Position numbers and translations under genes: made by a program. DNA of 64,000 nt from Orychophragmus violaceus (Eukaryota; Streptophyta; Magnoliopsida; Brassicales; Brassicaceae), in the NCBI GenBank assembly GCA_030180135.1, contig CM058234.1, forward strand, positions 806,001 to 870,000, read 5' to 3'. A model generated the notes under the pieces. That model ran no database searches and was not told the DNA's origin. It saw nothing but the letters and a program-made list of their open reading frames with translations. Positions 10,701 to 22,278 of the stretch are shown piece after piece (the first letter of the stretch is position 1; every line of letters begins with the position of its first letter).

Positions 10701-11404
10701 CTCTGCTTTGTACAATTCTATGTTCTTCATTGCAGAGACGACCGTTGCATCGGGAAGGAAATACTTTTTGGGCTTCTGTATTTCATTGTTGGGCTTCTCC
10801 ATTTGACTCAGACCCAAGTTCATCACTTCAGATTTGCTTGTTTAAGGTTTAACGGTTTTTTGATGAGAAAGCTCCTTCTTAGACTTCCAAACTAGCTGAG
10901 TTCTGCTTACATTAACTTCTACCCAAGTAACTTGTAATTTTTTTTGAAAATGTAGAGCTTTAAATAAAATTTATGAAATAATATTGTAAGTAATACGACA
11001 TATAAAATTTAATTAATTGCAAACTTATATACACGTCAACTGTAATTACCACTTACTATGGATTGATTTGAGGAATATTTTTTCCAGCTAGGTGAAGATT
11101 AACTAGCGGATTAGGTGGATGAACCGTGAAGGTATGGTTTGATTAATTAGTATTCTTATATTTGTTAAAGATTAGGTGTGGTGCCCGCACAGGATATTTT
11201 GGTTAGTATGATTATATTCATAAACCTATGTTTTCGGTCTTTCATTAGAGCAACAATAGGTTTTTGCTTCTAGCAAGTCCGGTCCACAAATACTTAACGG
11301 GGTTAGTAATTATTAAAGTTGTATTTTGTTATAGTAATTATTTTTCCAAATACCGATATATATTTTTCGTCTTCTCTATATATATTAATTATCTTATTAT
11401 TTTA
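10701..11404. other. Noncoding, AT-rich stretch
   Basis: No gene seen. The first ~150 bases may be decayed upstream sequence of the older Copia element; the rest is AT-rich with no motif I can name. Confidence 0.5.
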
Positions 11405-11510
11405 CCCTATATATTAGTTAATTATTTTTCCAACTACCAATGTGGGACCTTACTTTTTATTAAAATTTCATTAAGGATATGCTGATAATTAACCTCGTGA
11501 GAATCTGTTG
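11405..11510 (+). repeat. Direct repeat copy A (~110-140 bp family)
   Basis: Begins CCTATATATTAGTTAATTA, contains CCAACTACCAATGTGGGAC and ends AACCTCGTGAGAAT. The same unit recurs at 12693 and 14154. The CCAACTACC.ATGTGGGAC core also resembles the terminal repeat of the TRIM at 44436, so these may be relics of TRIM-like terminal repeats. Confidence 0.75.
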
Positions 11511-11513
11511 CAT

Positions 11514-11644
11514 TCTTCTTCTTCTTCTTCTTCTTCTTCTTCTTCTTCTTCTTCTTCTTCTTCTTCTTCTTCTTCTTCTTCTTCTTCTTCTTCTTCTTCT
11601 TCTTCTTCTTCTTCTTCTTCTTCTTCTTCTTCTTCTCTTCTTCT
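11514..11644 (+). repeat. (CTT)n microsatellite at the edge of an assembly gap
   Basis: More than 40 TTC/CTT units run into the gap. Long homopolymeric Ser or Leu reading frames here are artefacts of the repeat. Confidence 0.97.
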
Positions 11645-12144
11645 NNNNNNNNNNNNNNNNNNNNNNNNNNNNNNNNNNNNNNNNNNNNNNNNNNNNNNNN
11701 NNNNNNNNNNNNNNNNNNNNNNNNNNNNNNNNNNNNNNNNNNNNNNNNNNNNNNNNNNNNNNNNNNNNNNNNNNNNNNNNNNNNNNNNNNNNNNNNNNNN
11801 NNNNNNNNNNNNNNNNNNNNNNNNNNNNNNNNNNNNNNNNNNNNNNNNNNNNNNNNNNNNNNNNNNNNNNNNNNNNNNNNNNNNNNNNNNNNNNNNNNNN
11901 NNNNNNNNNNNNNNNNNNNNNNNNNNNNNNNNNNNNNNNNNNNNNNNNNNNNNNNNNNNNNNNNNNNNNNNNNNNNNNNNNNNNNNNNNNNNNNNNNNNN
12001 NNNNNNNNNNNNNNNNNNNNNNNNNNNNNNNNNNNNNNNNNNNNNNNNNNNNNNNNNNNNNNNNNNNNNNNNNNNNNNNNNNNNNNNNNNNNNNNNNNNN
12101 NNNNNNNNNNNNNNNNNNNNNNNNNNNNNNNNNNNNNNNNNNNN
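11645..12144. other. Assembly gap, 500 N
   Basis: Exactly 500 unknown bases, probably a fixed-size placeholder. Another short CTT run follows at about 12193-12208, so the true gap may consist of the microsatellite. Confidence 0.98.
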
Positions 12145-12220
12145 TTAGTCGTAGCTAGAGCTCTCCAGACATTGCTATTCATACTCTTCCGCTTCTTCTT
12201 CTTCTTCTGGTCGTAGCTAG

Positions 12221-12229
12221 AGTTCTCTT

Positions 12230-12260
<31 letters not shown>

Positions 12261-12692
12261 TTCTTTCTCTCTCTCTCTCGCTCTCTCTCGGTATCTCTCT
12301 CAGTCTGTCTCTCTCTCTCGATCTCTATCTCTCGGTCTCTCTCTCGGTCTCTCTCGCTCTCTTTATCTCTCTCTCTCTCGGTATCTCTCTCGGTCTCTCT
12401 CGATCTCTTTATCTCTCTCTCTCTCGGTATCTCTCTCGGACTCTCTCTCTCTCGGTCTCTCTCTCTCTCTCTCTCGGTCTCGGTCTCTCTCTCTCGGTAT
12501 CGGTCTCTCTGTCTCTCTCTCTCTCGGTCTCTCTCTCGGTCTCTCTGTCTCTCTCTCTCTCTCGGTCTCTCTATGTCGGTCTCTGTATCTCTCTATCTCG
12601 GTCTCTCTCTCTCGGTCTCTCTCTCTCTCGGTCTCTCTCTCTCTCTCTATCTCGGTCTCTCTCTCTCTCTCTCGGTCTCTCTCTCTCTATGT
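12221..12692 (+). repeat. CT-rich minisatellite with TCTCTCTCGG units
   Basis: CT dinucleotides are interrupted at irregular intervals by CGGT or CGGTAT, for example repeated TCTCTCTCGGTCTC. No ORF of interest. Confidence 0.95.
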
Positions 12693-12833
12693 TACCTTAT
12701 ATATATTAGTTAATTATTTCTCCAACTACCGATGTGGGACTTTTCCTTAAAATTTTCATTAAGGGTATCCTGGTCATTAACCTCGTGAGAATGAATCTGG
12801 TGCGTTTTTACTTCTCAATTATAGAATTTGGTT
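12693..12833 (+). repeat. Direct repeat copy B
   Basis: Same unit as 11405-11510: TATATATATTAGTTAATTA, CCAACTACCGATGTGGGAC, AACCTCGTGAGAAT, then CTGGTGCGTTTTTACTTCTC, which is shared with copy C but lost in copy A, where the CTT microsatellite begins. Confidence 0.8.
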
Positions 12834-13340
12834 TAGGGTTTGGGGTTTGGGTTTGGTTTAGGGGTTGGGTTTAGGGTTTGGTTTTTTTAAGGTTTATGCT
12901 TTCTAAGGTTTGGATTCTAAGATTTAGGGCTTCGGGTTTGGATTTATGGTTTAGGGTTTTGGTTTAAAGTTTTTTTTGAATTAGAATTTAGTTTTTAGGG
13001 TTTAGTTTTAAAGATTTAGAGTAAGTTTAGAATTTAAAATTTAATTTTTAAGGTTTAGTTTTTAGAGTCTGAGTTTAGAGTTTATATTTAGGGTTAAGTT
13101 TAGTTTTTAGAGTTTAGTTTTAGAGTTTGGGTTTAGGGTTTGGTTTTTAAGGTTTAGGGTTCATGGTTTAAAGTTTGGATTTAGGGCTTCGGGTTTGGAT
13201 TTAAGGTTTTGGTTTAGAGTTTAGTTTCTAAGGTTTGGGTTTATGTTTAGGGTTTGCGGTTTGGATTAGGGTTTAGGGTTTGGGTTTATGTTTAGGATAT
13301 AGTTTTTAGAGTTTAGGGTTTGGGTTAGGGTTTACTTTTC
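12834..13340 (+). repeat. Degenerate telomere-like repeat, TTTAGGG orientation
   Basis: Many imperfect TTTAGGG/TTTGGGTTT units (e.g. TTTAGGGTTTGG, GGTTTAGGGTTTTGG) over ~500 bp. Plant telomeres are TTTAGGG, but interspersed degenerate forms are also common in crucifers. No gene. Confidence 0.8.
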
Positions 13341-13870
13341 CTAGATAGTTTGAATATGTTAAGTTTCATACGTAGTTTACTTTTCCTAGATAGGATTTAA
13401 CTACGTAGTTTACTTTTCTTACATATAAACTCCAATTTACATATTTACTTTTCCATAAATATTTACTTTTTAGTTAAATCCTACTTTTTCTCGAATATAC
13501 ATCTAGAATATTTACTTTTATAATATTATTAAGTATATTAAATTCAGATATTATCGAAATTAGAAAATTTCTCAAAATATAAAGAAAATAACTACTATAT
13601 ATTTGATAAGTATTTTAAATTTGAATTATGATCATATTGGGAAGTTTATCTTTAAATATAATGGAGATAATTATTTTATATTGAGATAATTAGAAAAATT
13701 TTTGGAACTCATTTGTTCACCCTTTCTTTTTTACCAATTAAATAATTATACAAAATTTAGTATTAAAAATAATTAACAATTAAAAAAATAATTTTTAAAA
13801 AAAAAACAAAAACGAGAATAAAAAATGTTTTATCTTAGACAAAAAATAAAAAATAAAAATAAACGAATTT
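13341..13870. other. AT-rich spacer between telomere-like blocks
   Basis: Very AT-rich, with CTAGATAG(T/G) motifs near 13350 and 13397 and no ORF or recognised element. Confidence 0.6.
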
Positions 13871-14050
13871 ATGAAAAAACTAAAACCTAAATCCTAATTT
13901 CTAAACCTCTAAACCCTAAACCATAATTTGAAAACCGAAAAATTAAAATTAAAAATTAAACCCTAATCCCTAAACTCAATATGTAAACCTTAAAAACAAA
14001 AACCTAAATCCTAATCGTTAAACCCTAATTTAAAAACCTAAAAAAATTAA
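13871..14050 (-). repeat. Degenerate telomere-like repeat, CCCTAAA orientation
   Basis: Imperfect AAACCCTAAACC, CCCTAATCCCTAAAC and AAACCCTAATTT units, opposite in orientation to the block at 12834-13340. Confidence 0.7.
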
Positions 14051-14064
14051 ATTAAATTATAATT

Positions 14065-14132
<68 letters not shown>
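14065..14132 (+). repeat. (CT)n microsatellite
   Basis: About 33 CT dinucleotides, followed by CGGTCTATCTC as in the block at 12221-12692. Confidence 0.97.
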
Positions 14133-14134
<2 letters not shown>

Positions 14135-14153
14135 CTATCTCTTTCTCGGTTTC

Positions 14154-14290
14154 TTACCCTATATATATTAGAGAATTATTCTTCCAACTATCGATGTGGG
14201 ACAATTTCATTAAATTTTCATTAAGGATATATTCGTCATTGACCTCGTGAGAATAAATCTGGTGCGTTTTCACTTCTCAATTATATAATT
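14154..14290 (+). repeat. Direct repeat copy C
   Basis: CCTATATATATTAG, CCAACTATCGATGTGGGAC, ACCTCGTGAGAAT, CTGGTGCGTTTTCACTTCTC: colinear with copies A and B. Confidence 0.8.
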
Positions 14291-14752
14291 AGATATGAAA
14301 CCCATGTCGAGTGGAATGTGACATTGCGGTAAATCTGGTAATAACGAGAGAATTCAAGGGAACCGTGCCGTCGTCTCAGAATCTTAGTGGGTGTTTGCTT
14401 TAAGACAAAAAAATTACAGATCAACACATACTACAACTTTAAAAAAAAAAAAACACACACATACTACAATTGTTATCTTAGTTTATGTTACAAACGGCTT
14501 TTAGTGGGAGTAGATTAACCTTCTTTTTTTATAAACTTTATCGACCGATCCAATTAGGTTTTGTAATAACACACTGAAATGTTTTATAGTGTAGTTTTCT
14601 CCGGAGAACTACCATACTATCAGCTATTAATGTTTTCCGACTTATGTTTGGAACAGTCTAATTGCATGTTACAAAATTACCATATAAATATGTAGATTAA
14701 GTCCAAACCTAAACTTCCCAAAATGACAAAAAATCTTATTTTTTAAACAAAA

Positions 14753-15370
14753 CTAGATTTTGACCCGCGCTAAAGAAGCGCGGGTTTATGTTTTCATTCT
14801 TAGAATATATACTTTTATCTTAAATTTATATTTTTATAAATTAATTTCGTTACCTATTTCGTCTAATCTATATCAAATGAAAATAAGATGATATAGTGCT
14901 AAATGTGAGAAGAAATTTAATAAATTTTGTTTTTGTTTTGATATTATTAACTTGTATATTATATATTAGTAGTTGTATTTTATTGTTATTTTTAGTATAT
15001 GATTAGTCATGCTTGAACTTGGTTAATCTATTTTTCAACACGTGTTGTAATGATATATAATTTGAAAATTTGATGGAACAACCCGTTAAAAATTGCATTC
15101 AAACATGAACTATAATTTGACGCATCATATATTTGAATAATATAAATATTAAATAATTTAAATATTTATATTAAATTTAAAATATATCAATTGGAATTAG
15201 TTACTCGTGCAAATTTTATTTTTAGAAATCGAAATTGGTTAATTTCTTTTTAGCCCATTTTATTATAATTTAAATATTTTAAAATTTGATGAAACAACCC
15301 GTTAAGAATTACAATCGTAAAAAACGTTTCTTACAAAATAAATAATTTATACCCGCACGCTAGTACAATA
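14753..15370 (-). mobile_element. Helitron-like non-autonomous element (3' end at low coordinate)
   Basis: Read on the minus strand, a perfect hairpin (ACCCGCGCTTCTTTAGCGCGGGT without its loop) is followed after six bases by CTAG and then T, the structure of a Helitron 3' end. The element would extend towards higher coordinates through AT-rich DNA without genes. A possible other end lies near 15350-15370, where CCCGCACGCTAGT repeats the terminal theme. The 5' TC end is not fixed and no helicase is present. Confidence 0.5.
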
Positions 15371-16786
15371 TAATATACTACTTTCTCATTTAATAATAAT
15401 TTATTAATTTTAATGATTATATAATTTATAAAATAATTATGTATTAAATTATATAATTATATGTACCAATTGATTTAGTAACTTAATTATGCTTGATTTT
15501 ATTTCTTTAAGTTAAATTTTAGTTAAGAATAATTATAATATTTATTTTAATATTAATTTCGAACTTAATTATTATTTTATTAAATTTTGAAAAAAGATTT
15601 TCGTTAGATATGATTAGGATAGAAAAAGAAAAACAAAAGATATTATAAGATATATGAATAAATCAAATATAAATTGTTTTACAGTTTTACCCTTAATGAA
15701 GGTTACAAATCCTAATAATATCAAGGGCAAATTTCAGGAACAACATTTATGTACCATGGCAAACCTTCCTGTTTTAATAGTATTGATGTAATTTTTGTTT
15801 TAAGAGAGATTCGAAGTGTGAGATCATTATTAACGCATTCTCAAATCTTGCCTACAATTCGACCATACACTTGCAGACTGGAGTAGGTTAACTTAGGCCT
15901 GAAAACCTTTATCTATGTAATTAACATGTTAATTCCCAGGTCTAACTTCTCATATCTAAACTGTTAAAAGTTATCCATTCGGATTCAAATATATTTTTTT
16001 CTAAAAAGATTGTCGGTGATTATTTTAATTTGTTGACCAAAAAAAAAAACAATATTCACATTTAAAGGGACATGCATAGTAATGAATTTACGTTAAAATG
16101 CTTTAACATAAAGTTAAAAATGAGTAAAGATTGCCAAGTTTCACGCACGGGCACAAAAGTCAAAAAGCTAAAGAGCTCTTTAAGTATATTAATGTCCCCA
16201 AAATGCGATGCTTTGGGATTGATTATCATGACTCTTCGTGGATAATGATTCCGATTATATTTATATTTATTTGATTACCCATTATATGAATTTTGATAGT
16301 ACAATTGTATAAAACCTAAGCAGAAATTACACAACAAACAAAAATTAAAAGTTGTATCAAACTTAGGTTGACACAACATAAATTATAAATTGTATTATAA
16401 TTAATAAAAACATGAATAAATTACACAAATACTTCTACAAATAGAAGAAATGATGAATACACATCTCATTGTTTGATGATTACACACAAAGCCCTCGCAT
16501 TCACTTATTCTTCTACCCTCATATCCCTCACCATTCATCATAATACAAAGCCCCTTTAGATACTAAAAATCATCAAACACAATTATGAAATATACTTCTA
16601 CAAAAAAACGAAAAGATGGAATAAAAAGACAATCTGTAAACTAAGTTCTGACAACTTTAACTAAAGTACCCCATGTGAGAAAAAACAAAGGATCATCAAA
16701 GTAAATATATAATAGAATAAGGAGGTAAATAAAGTGAAAAAGAGAAGAAAAGATAATAAGTTCATGATCTCTCTTTAACCCCTTTT
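15371..16786. other. AT-rich 3' flank of the Dof gene
   Basis: No ORF or element recognised. The last ~250 bases before 16787 are probably the 3' UTR and polyadenylation region of the Dof gene. Confidence 0.5.
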
Positions 16787-18374
16787 TTACCATGAAGATC
16801 CTCCTGTATTACTGAACATCCCACTCCAATATGTATTACTACCATGACTCTTCTCTTGGGTTGTGTTTGAAAGCTCTTTCATGTCTGAAAAAGGGAACAA
16901 CACCCTACTTGCTCCATTCATGTTATTATCTTCAGCGCTTTGGTTACTGTTGATGGTGTTATGTCCAATCCCTTGATGATGATCAATGGAGAACGAAAGA
17001 TTATTGTTACTCTGTTTGTAATCAGCCATTGTTGGAAACCCTAAAGATGAGTACATGACTGAGTTTGAATCCATCATTTGACCAGGCAAGAACGTGTTCA
17101 TGCCTCTTGAAGTGACTCCATTTGATCTTAGAAGCTCTAGGGCTGAGACAGGAGATAATAAAGCATATATTGAGGATGAATTATTATTGTTCTTGATCTT
17201 GGGAATATGAAGAAACTGAGACATACCATGATGATGATGATGATGATGATCTTGCATGACTGGGAAAGACAACAAGTTGAGATCTTTTGACAACTTATTA
17301 GGGATTTGGCTTGGGAAAAGAATCGGTGGGTTTAGATCTGGAAGCTTGGGATTGGATGATGAAGCTAAATGTGTTGAGGATCTCTTGTTCTTTCTTGAGC
17401 TTCCTCCGACAGGAACGTTACGAAGAGAGCCACCTTCGGTCCAATACCTTCGACAACCTTTACAGAAGTATCTTGGTTGTGTAAGACTATAGTTGTTGTA
17501 ATAACAAAACTTTGTGTTGGTTGAGTTACATCTTGGACAATTCACTTTCTCTTGTGGCCTCGCCTTTCTACTTTCCATCGTAGTAGCAGTGTTGTTGTCA
17601 TTTCCGGCGCCGGATCCACCGTTGGATGCGGTGGGGTTTGGCCTCGTTGTGGTGGCGATGAAGGTTTGTTGTTGTTGTTGAGAAGTGTTGTTGTTGGTGT
17701 TTGAAATCATCTGATCCATTGATTTTACATTTATCATTTTCTGAAAATCCTAAAATAATTAAGTTAATGTGTAGTTAATCACTGACCGTGTCAAAGAGAA
17801 GTGCAAAACCGAGTCTTGAATCTCGTCAAGATTAGGGTTTGGTAAGATAAATTTAAACTTAAGTAATAATTAAGCTCAACTGAAAGAAAAAAACCCTAGT
17901 TTTTGTTGTGGTTAAACCGTCGGTGCTTTAAAACAAAAATAATTCGAGAAATTAAAGGAGACTAAACCATAATTTAGAAAGAAAAAAGAATTTGGTAAGA
18001 CCTGAGCACCCAAGAACAAAAGGTAAATAACAAATCATACCTTTTTTATCCATTAGTTATCAAAATCTATAATTCATCGCATAAAAAGGTGAACTTATAG
18101 AAGAACTTCGAAAGTTTGGAAACGGATAATTTCTCATGCAAATATTCATTAAACATATAAAAAACCATATATATATATATAGACATATATCTATCTATAA
18201 AGACTATACATATAATCACAAGAAGCATCACAACAAAAACTTTGTTCCATACATATATATGTACATGTATATATGTAAGTGAGTTTAGAGATATAGAGAG
18301 AGGGAAAGAGTTAGAGAAGAAGAAACAAAGAGAGATCTTTTTTGACGTACCTGTGTCCACTTCGTAGCATCCAT
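16787..18374 (-). CDS. DAG1: Dof zinc-finger transcription factor, DAG1 (DOF3.7) orthologue
   Basis: Two coding exons: 18351-18374 (MDATKWTQ) and 16787-17749, joined by a 601-bp GT-AG intron; 328 aa. The short first exon and the intron position match Arabidopsis DAG1 as I remember it (296 aa there). The Dof domain starts at about residue 79 with the CX2CX21CX2C finger (Cys 79, 82, 104, 107; [18 protein letters not shown]) and binds AAAG cores in DNA. In A. thaliana DAG1 acts in the nucleus as a maternal repressor of seed germination under phytochrome/GA control. An Asn-, Gln- and Ser-rich N-terminus precedes the finger; a run of His follows in the tail (codons near 17230-17255), then an Asn/Ser segment that I do not recall in the A. 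thaliana protein. The C-terminus [10 protein letters not shown] is conserved. Confidence 0.95.
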
Positions 18375-18560
18375 GAACTTTGACAAAGAGAAAGGCAGAG
18401 AGAGAGAGAGAGAGCTAGAGAGAGAGAGATAAAGAGAGAATGTTTTGGAGAGAATTTTTTTTTGGACTTTTGCTTTTCTTGGGACGATATGGCTCTGTTA
18501 GCTTTCACTTTATGGATGATGAAAGAAAGCAGCCAAGAGGAAGAAGAAGAAGATGAGAAG
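18375..18560 (-). promoter_or_regulatory. 5' leader/promoter-proximal region of DAG1, GA-rich
   Basis: Upstream of the DAG1 ATG the plus strand carries a GA run (about 18393-18440; CT on the coding strand). CT-rich tracts are common in plant 5' UTRs and core promoters. A short minus-strand ORF here reads through the repeat and is not credible. Confidence 0.5.
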
Positions 18561-20362
18561 AAACCTGCAAAAATAAAATATAAAATTTTATATCAAAAAG
18601 CAAAAGTAGGGTTTGTTGTTTTTGACTAGTGATGATAATGTCTCATGGCCTCGCTCTCTAGTTCTTTTCTGGTCCTTTTAAAATTATATTTTAAGAAAGC
18701 AAATTCTGACTAAAAAGTTGTTATATTTTTATTAAAAATCGGTCTTGTTTCTTTTTTTAATCAACTACATCCATTAGTATGATCAAAGTTGATCCGTACG
18801 GTTTTCCGATGGAATTTCGCTAACCGACTCGTTTTGATCAATATGAGAATATAGTGTGTGTACGCGCTTTCAAGCGGAAAAGATGAACTCCTTGACTCAC
18901 CCTCCGTGGACGAACCTTGCAGAGGAACATGTTGGTGTACATACATTTATGCTACAGGCTATCAACAGTAAGCTAAATCTATCAAAACGTTTTCGAAGAG
19001 TATCAAAGCATTCTAAGTCTGAGCTAAATGCCGACCAGTCCATTAGATCTTCAGCCATCTTCAATAAATGTGCAATTTGTCTTAAAACTAACTGGTAAAT
19101 TAATTTTCCTTTTCACTCAGGTAAGTCAAGGCCCACAAAAGATCATCCAATTCCACCTGTGACGGTGAGAGACTCTTCCAACATCCTCTCTCCTAATATG
19201 ATTCAATCCATGAAAACACCAACCCAGTCTACTGACACGCTTGTGATCAGTCTACAAGGCATCAACCTATCAGATTGATTTTTTGTTGGGCAAATCGCAT
19301 TAATAGCACAAAAAACATGATTTGTCAAAAATATATCACCAAGGAAGAAAAATCAAAAATAGCACAAAAACATGTTGGTTGAGTCCACCTAAATGTAGCT
19401 TCATAACTCTGGAAACTCCATTAAATAGCTAAACCCTTAAACCATAAATATTAATACGTCTAACCTTAGTAAAAATAATAAACCCTAAACCCTAGAATTG
19501 GTTTAAACCAAGTTAAATACTATTTACTCTAAATCGGTTAAATCAATAACATTGTCCTTAGTGACCCTAAATAATTAACTAGTATGGACCCTCAAATTCA
19601 AGTATACAGTGCTATAAATAGTAACTTTGTAATTAAAATAATGTTCGAAAAATGTGAATTGATTTTCAATTGGTGCTACAATCTCGATCATCTCAACGGT
19701 ATCTATATCCAACATCCAAACTGTTCTAGTAAGATATGTTTTTCAAGCTATTATGTATTACATTACAGAAACAGCCAAAAACCTTTTAAAAACCCCACAT
19801 TTGATGCCACATCTTCTAATTAACCTCATCGACAAAACTGTACAAACTAAAATCAGTTTTTTATAATCTGATGATGCTCGTTGCGAAGATGGTTGGTCAC
19901 TTGGTTTGCAGCTTCCATTTAACATAGTAAAATGCAAAGTATATGCCTTATGATACACTTGATGTAAAACACGTTTTTTTAGTTCAATGAATTTCACATT
20001 CGCCTTTAGAAAAAAATAACAATAATACAAAGCGTGAGTGGGATTATGAGTTGTATACTATTCCCGCCCACTCATTTTGTAATTTTTATATTTTTTTCTT
20101 TTTTTCTTACAGATCCGTAAATGTCAATTTCAAAATCCTTATACCATGACTACATGTATAGATATCATAATTACTCATATATTTTATCTATTCATTATGT
20201 GTAGATTAGGTTACGAAATTCGGTGGCGAATTTGAAATTCAAATTACTTTTTTGATCAAACAAATTATAATTAATATGGTCGGTAATGCATATGTTTTTT
20301 CCTTTCTAGCTTGTAATTATATCAAGTTATGTACTATATACATATGTTGACCATATTTAGGG
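18561..20362. other. Intergenic region upstream of DAG1
   Basis: No gene is supported. Short ORFs at 18761-19098 and 19584-20030 have no recognisable domain or splice partner. Confidence 0.5.
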
Positions 20363-20582
20363 AATATGAAGTGGTCTTTTTTTTTTTTTTGAATTTTCAG
20401 GTGTATCCGGGCTTAGCTTGACTAATCATCTGACCCGGAGAGATTTGGATCTTACCAATACCTTAGATCTGCAAGGCGTGAGGCCCCTCTCCCAACAGGT
20501 TTCGAACTAGGGGCGCACTAGAACCAACTCCGTGCACTAAACCACTAGCCTACCTCCGCGTTGGTAATATGAAGTGGTCTTT
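20363..20582 (-). mobile_element. tRNA-derived SINE with perfect 17-bp target duplication
   Basis: The body at 20380-20565 (186 bp, minus strand) ends in a T-run on the plus strand, that is, a poly(A) tail. Its head has a pol III box B (AGTTCGAAACC, complement of 20498-20508) and a box A-like TAGGCTAGTGGTTTAGTGC near 20538-20556. AATATGAAGTGGTCTTT flanks both sides (20363-20379 and 20566-20582) without mismatch. This is a complete, fairly recent insertion of a crucifer SINE; I cannot name the subfamily. Confidence 0.93.
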
Positions 20583-22278
20583 CGACGTAGTAATACTTTA
20601 TTTTATTTTATTAAATTGTTATTTCGACGAAGAAATGGGACACCAAAATAAGTTCATCCTTTATTTCGTGATCAGCTTTTCCTAAAAGGACCATTATTAA
20701 TTACACCATACACACATTCACACATGGCTATATAAAGCTAGTATGATTTTATTCTAAAACGTTAATAAAGCTATAACAAATGTCGCGTAAATCAGATCAT
20801 AAAAAAAATGTTTGTAAAAAGCACATAAACTGAAAATCGAGGCCAATTATAAGAAACCAAATAAACTTTCAAACAAACAATACTGCACGAGTTATAATGT
20901 TAAATATCTAGCTTTTGCGTTTATGAATAATCATTCTAAAAATATGAAATCACGTGTTATTAAAACGTAGTTATCCAACGTGTGACTTTATTCACTAATA
21001 TGATTCAAACCACAAAGAACTTTGTAGTCGGATTATCGTTGCGGAAGTACTTAAATTATACCAGTTACTTGGGCATCACAACTTAATCGTTTTCATAATG
21101 ATACAAAAATTAATCAGAGAATAATTCAAAAATTAATTACAGAAAATAAACAAACAGTAAAATTTGATTATGTAGCATAATTAATGAGAAAAAACAAATT
21201 GGTTTAACATATACTCCATCTTGCAAGAGAAGGACCGACAGGAAGCGACAAAAAGGAAATGGTGGGCCCTAAGTTTTGGGGCGTGATTGAAATGTTTTAA
21301 CTTTTTCCAAATCTAAGGACTGTTTTCTTTGACAGTTTTCTTTCCTACCGAAACACCTCACAGTCATCTCTCTCTCCAACTTTCGTGTCGTTTTGTGTTG
21401 CTTCATTCACCTTGCCTGTCGTTTTTCGCCAGCCTAGTCAGTCACTAGCTGCGAAGCTTAGGAAGAAGCTTTTAGTGTTTTATCTTCTGGCCCATTATAG
21501 TATTCGACCCACACATTATGTTGGGCTTTAGAACATTTTTGTATAAAATACAATTTTAAGAAGAAAAAAAAAAAACAGTTGGCCACCGCATTTTGAAACT
21601 GTTTTAATTCTAAAAATAATTATTGGACCGCTTTGATGTAATAATGATACCATCTGAAAGAATCACATCCCAGCCACTAACGATCCATTGTTTGTCCAAT
21701 ATATATGGTCCACACCACTTTTATCGCAACATCATATGATATATGTTATCTATTAAGCAACCTATACATTCGGATCCAGCTCGATCATTTAATAAAAAGC
21801 AAAAAAAAAAATCGATCACTTATATTAGGCCTATAAAAGCCCAGATAATTACATGGTCCAGAAGGTAAAAGCCCAGTATAAATGCACTCCTTCAAAAGCC
21901 CAGAATAGGTTGTGTAGCTGTATATAACATAATGCGAGTATGGAATTTGTTACTCCATCTACTAATTTGACTCTCTATATTTTCAGCTACTTATTTGATT
22001 AGATTGTGTCTTACTGATGATGTACTTTGTTTTGAAAATTGAATGGTTATGGAACACAACAACTACATGGAAATATGTGAACCGACCCATCAACCAAACC
22101 ACTGTCCAGAACCGGAACACATAAAGGCCCAAGACCATGAAAGTCTTTATATACAAAGATTGAAAATCTTTAGTCTTAGAAACTCTTACGACCATAATAT
22201 GTTACTAAAAAACAACGTCGCCGAATAATAAAAACCTTAACTTATAAGCTAAACTCTCACACCTAATTACCATTATTA
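20583..22278. other. Intergenic region 3' of ARF18
   Basis: No gene found. The segment next to 22279 will contain the ARF18 3' UTR. Short ORFs near 21983-22228 look like chance frames. Confidence 0.5.

Noticed and set aside
11460..12216. Long poly-Leu, poly-Ser and poly-Arg reading frames
   Set aside because: They are translations of the CTT microsatellite and the N gap.
12834..13340. True telomere or chromosome end
   Set aside because: Units are degenerate, internal to the window and followed by syntenic genes.
18856..19098. 80-aa plus-strand frame upstream of DAG1
   Set aside because: No recognisable motif, splice partner or codon pattern.
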